Positions 6,534-8,396 of a stretch of DNA of 8,396 nucleotides are shown here, one piece after another (within the stretch, counting starts at the first letter, position 1; each line of letters opens with the position of its first letter). Position numbers and translations under genes: made by a program. This stretch comes from JBFKPQ01 sp041628225 (GTDB lineage: Bacteria; Actinomycetota; Acidimicrobiia; Spongiisociales; JAENVV01): positions 1 through 8,396 of the forward strand of contig JBFKPQ010000094.1 in the NCBI GenBank assembly GCA_041628225.1, given 5' to 3'. The notes under the pieces were generated by a model. The model was not told the origin of the DNA. It did no database searches and was given only the letters and a program-made list of their open reading frames with translations.

Positions 6534-8096
6534 ATGATCCACACCAGCCCGCTCGCCGACGTCGCAATTCCCGATTCGCCTCTGACCGCACACGTTCTCA
6601 GGCACGCCGACGTCCTCGCCGACAAGCCGGCCATCATCGATGGCCCGACCGGTCGCGCGTTGACCTTTGGCCAACTGGCCGACGCGATTGCGCGAGTGGC
6701 GGGCGGCCTGGTAGCGCGGGGTTTCGGCAAGGGCGACGTCCTCGCCATCTTGGCGCCCAACTCGCCTGAATACGCCGTCGCGTTCCACGGCGTGGCGACC
6801 GCCGGCGGAACGGTGACGACGATCAACCCGACGTACACGGCCGAGGAGATCGAGTACCAGTTGCGCGACGCCGGCGCTCGCTATCTCGTCACCGTTCCGA
6901 TGTTTCTCATGAACGCTCAGGCGGCCATCGAAGGCACGGATGTGGAACAGATCTTCGTGTTCGGGGAGGCCGAAGGAGCCACGCCGTTCTCCGACTTGTA
7001 CGGCGATCCGATCGGGCAGCAGCCGGTGGAACCCGCAGACGTCGTCGTCATGCCGTATTCGTCGGGCACCACGGGCCTCTCGAAAGGTGTGATGCTCACG
7101 CACCACAACCTGGTCGCCAATCTGGCGCAAGCCGAACCGGTGCTGAGCATCCGCGACGACGACGTCGGCATCGCGGTGCTGCCGTTCTTCCACATCTATG
7201 GGATGCAGGTCCTCATGAACGGCGCACTGGCAGCCGGGACCACGCTCGTGACGATGCCGCGGTTCGACCTCGAGCAGTTTCTCCAGATCTGTCAGGACAA
7301 TCACGTCACCCGCTACTACCTGGTGCCACCGATCGTGCTCGCTCTTGCCAAGCATCCGCTCGTCGATCATTACGACTTGTCGGACGCTCGGCAGGTGTTC
7401 TCAGGGGCGGCTCCGCTCAGCGCCGAACTGGCGGCCGAAGCCGGGGCTCGCATCGGTTGTGAGGTCGTACAGGGATACGGCCTCACGGAGACGAGTCCCA
7501 TCACCCATGCCACTCCCGTCGGCGGGTTCAAACCCGGATCGATCGGGGTGCTCGTGCCCAACTCGGAGTGCCGGGTGGTCGAGCCCGAGACGGGCGTGGA
7601 TCTGGGTTTGAACGAGGACGGCGAGATCTGGATTCGCGGACCGCAGGTGATGTCTGGATACCTCAACAACCCGGAAGCGACCGCGATCACGATCGACGAG
7701 GACGGCTGGCTCCACACCGGCGACATCGGCCACGTCGACGAGGACGGGCACTACTACATCGTCGATCGCCTGAAGGAACTCATCAAGTACAAGGGTTTCC
7801 AGGTGGCGCCGGCCGAGTTGGAGGGCCTCCTCCTCACCCATCCGGCGGTCGCCGACGTCGCGGTGATCCCGGTACCGGACGAGGAAGCGGGCGAGATCCC
7901 GAAAGCGTACGTGGTGCTCAAGCCTGGCCAAGATGCCACGGCCGAGGACCTCCAGGAGCACGTGGCTGGCCATGTCGCGACGTACAAGCAGATCCGCCTC
8001 GTTGAGTTCTGCGAGGACATCCCGAAGTCGGCTTCGGGCAAGATCCTCCGCCGGCTCCTGAAAGATCAAGAACGCCGCCGCGCCGCCGAAGCCTGA
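6534..8096 (+). CDS. Acyl-CoA synthetase, 4-coumarate-CoA ligase/FadD-like (AMP-binding family)
   Basis: A 520-residue ANL-superfamily adenylating enzyme that activates a carboxylic acid with ATP to an acyl-adenylate and then transfers the acyl group to CoA. Visible motifs: P-loop YSSGTTGLSKGVMLTH (175-190), LPFFHIYGM (216-224), GYGLTETSP (314-322), GEIWIRG (363-369), HTGD with the ribose-binding Asp (395-398), the hinge region DRLKELIKYKG, and catalytic Lys503 in KSASGKILRR near the C-terminus. Length and motif order are complete, so it should be active. The ATG at 6534 is preferred over an in-frame ATG at 6501 because AAGGA lies 7 nt before it and the family normally has no extra N-terminus. 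Overall pattern resembles plant 4CL and actinobacterial FadD proteins; the acid substrate (fatty, aryl or other) cannot be told. It is divergent from the ABC exporter and 58 bases upstream of the DUF1772-like gene. Confidence 0.94.
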   Translation: MIHTSPLADVAIPDSPLTAHVLRHADVLADKPAIIDGPTGRALTFGQLADAIARVAGGLVARGFGKGDVLAILAPNSPEYAVAFHGVATAGGTVTTINPTYTAEEIEYQLRDAGARYLVTVPMFLMNAQAAIEGTDVEQIFVFGEAEGATPFSDLYGDPIGQQPVEPADVVVMPYSSGTTGLSKGVMLTHHNLVANLAQAEPVLSIRDDDVGIAVLPFFHIYGMQVLMNGALAAGTTLVTMPRFDLEQFLQICQDNHVTRYYLVPPIVLALAKHPLVDHYDLSDARQVFSGAAPLSAELAAEAGARIGCEVVQGYGLTETSPITHATPVGGFKPGSIGVLVPNSECRVVEPETGVDLGLNEDGEIWIRGPQVMSGYLNNPEATAITIDEDGWLHTGDIGHVDEDGHYYIVDRLKELIKYKGFQVAPAELEGLLLTHPAVADVAVIPVPDEEAGEIPKAYVVLKPGQDATAEDLQEHVAGHVATYKQIRLVEFCEDIPKSASGKILRRLLKDQERRRAAEA

Positions 8097-8137
8097 GCCT
8101 TCGTCACCCTGTCATTGCTAAGTTCGGCAACAGGCGG

Positions 8138-8145
8138 GGAGGAGG
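8138..8145 (+). promoter_or_regulatory. Strong Shine-Dalgarno sequence
   Basis: GGAGGAGG lies 9 nt before the GTG at 8155. It is the best ribosome binding site in the window and decides the GTG start of the following partial gene, which otherwise could begin at the in-frame ATG at 8170. Confidence 0.75.
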
Positions 8146-8154
8146 CCCACCGAC

Positions 8155-8396
8155 GTGCTGCTCGATCTGATGGTCGTCTCAGCCGCTCTGCTGTGTGCCC
8201 TGGTCACGGGCCTGCTCTTGGGCTTTCTCATCGTGGCGATGCCCGGAATCGGAACCCTGGAGGACCGCGCGTTCCTGCGGGCCTTCCAGGTGATGGACGA
8301 GGTCATCCAAGATCGGCAGCCATGGTTCATGGTGCTGTGGGCGGGGTCGGTCGTCGCCGTGCTCGGTACGGCCGTGGTCGGGATCATCGAACTCGA
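8155..8396 (+). CDS. Small membrane protein resembling DUF1772/anthrone oxygenase-like family (partial, C-terminus outside window)
   Basis: The frame is open from a GTG at 8155 to the window edge (80 codons visible). The first hydrophobic segment spans about residues 5-28 and is followed by AMPGIGTLEDRAFLRAFQVMDEVIQ (from 28). A second segment covers about 57-77, starting at WFMVLWAGS. A first helix ending in an MP turn, a short amphipathic stretch with an F-Q-x-M-D/N-like helix, and then a second helix is the N-terminal pattern of DUF1772 proteins, which normally have four helices and about 150 residues. Some members are named anthrone oxygenases, but most have no known activity, so no reaction is claimed. 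The start is set by GGAGGAGG 9 nt upstream. It follows the ligase gene by 58 bases on the same strand and could be co-transcribed with it; the strong ribosome binding site fits either case. Confidence 0.72.
   Translation, partial: MLLDLMVVSAALLCALVTGLLLGFLIVAMPGIGTLEDRAFLRAFQVMDEVIQDRQPWFMVLWAGSVVAVLGTAVVGIIEL

Noticed and set aside
6426..7370. 314-codon open frame on the minus strand
   Set aside because: Antisense to the acyl-CoA ligase, which has complete family motifs; the shadow translation has no recognisable domain.
8108..8134. Possible hairpin after the ligase gene (CCTG 8108-8111 with CAGG 8131-8134, TTGC 8115-8118 with GCAA 8127-8130)
   Set aside because: The stem is short, has a 3-base bulge and is not followed by a T-run, so it is not a convincing terminator.
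8118..8387. 89-codon minus-strand open frame at the right edge
   Set aside because: It is antisense to the partial membrane protein, whose plus-strand frame has a strong ribosome binding site and clear transmembrane segments.

Overview
This is GC-rich DNA with strongly G/C-biased third codon positions. Several genes lack a Shine-Dalgarno sequence and instead have a TANNNT box a few bases before the start codon. Together these point to a high-GC actinobacterium, possibly of the Acidimicrobiia type, but that placement is inference; no rRNA or marker gene is present. The window is almost fully coding, with no tRNA, rRNA, CRISPR array, insertion sequence or long repeat that I could see.

Layout, left to right. 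(1) 1-1447, minus strand: a DrrAB/NodIJ-type two-gene ABC-2 exporter. The ATPase comes first and the permease follows with an ATGA overlap; the permease runs off the left edge. (2) 1514-2029, plus strand: a small 2H phosphoesterase (2'-5' RNA ligase-like) gene, divergent from the ABC operon. (3) 2037-2841, minus strand: an XRE-type helix-turn-helix gene overlapping a small nucleotidyltransferase-fold gene. This is most likely a toxin-antitoxin-like pair, with its own AT-rich promoter/operator patch at 2842-2880. (4) 2882-6426, minus strand: two overlapping genes for full-length type IV (MsbA-like) ABC exporter half-transporters. One has a degenerate ATP site (catalytic Glu to Asp, switch His to Tyr) and the other is canonical, so the pair should form an asymmetric heterodimeric exporter. 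(5) 6534-8096, plus strand: an acyl-CoA synthetase of the 4-coumarate-CoA ligase/FadD type, divergent from the exporter. (6) 8155-8396, plus strand: the start of a small membrane protein resembling the DUF1772/anthrone oxygenase-like family, cut by the right edge.

The two ABC systems are unrelated in architecture, and no substrate can be read from the sequence. The most informative observations are the coherent asymmetry of the heterodimeric exporter, the XRE/nucleotidyltransferase pair with its AT-rich control region, and the recurring TANNNT-before-start pattern that suggests leaderless or near-leaderless transcripts. I did not find a clearly new system; most of the window is ordinary chromosomal content of an actinobacterium-like genome.
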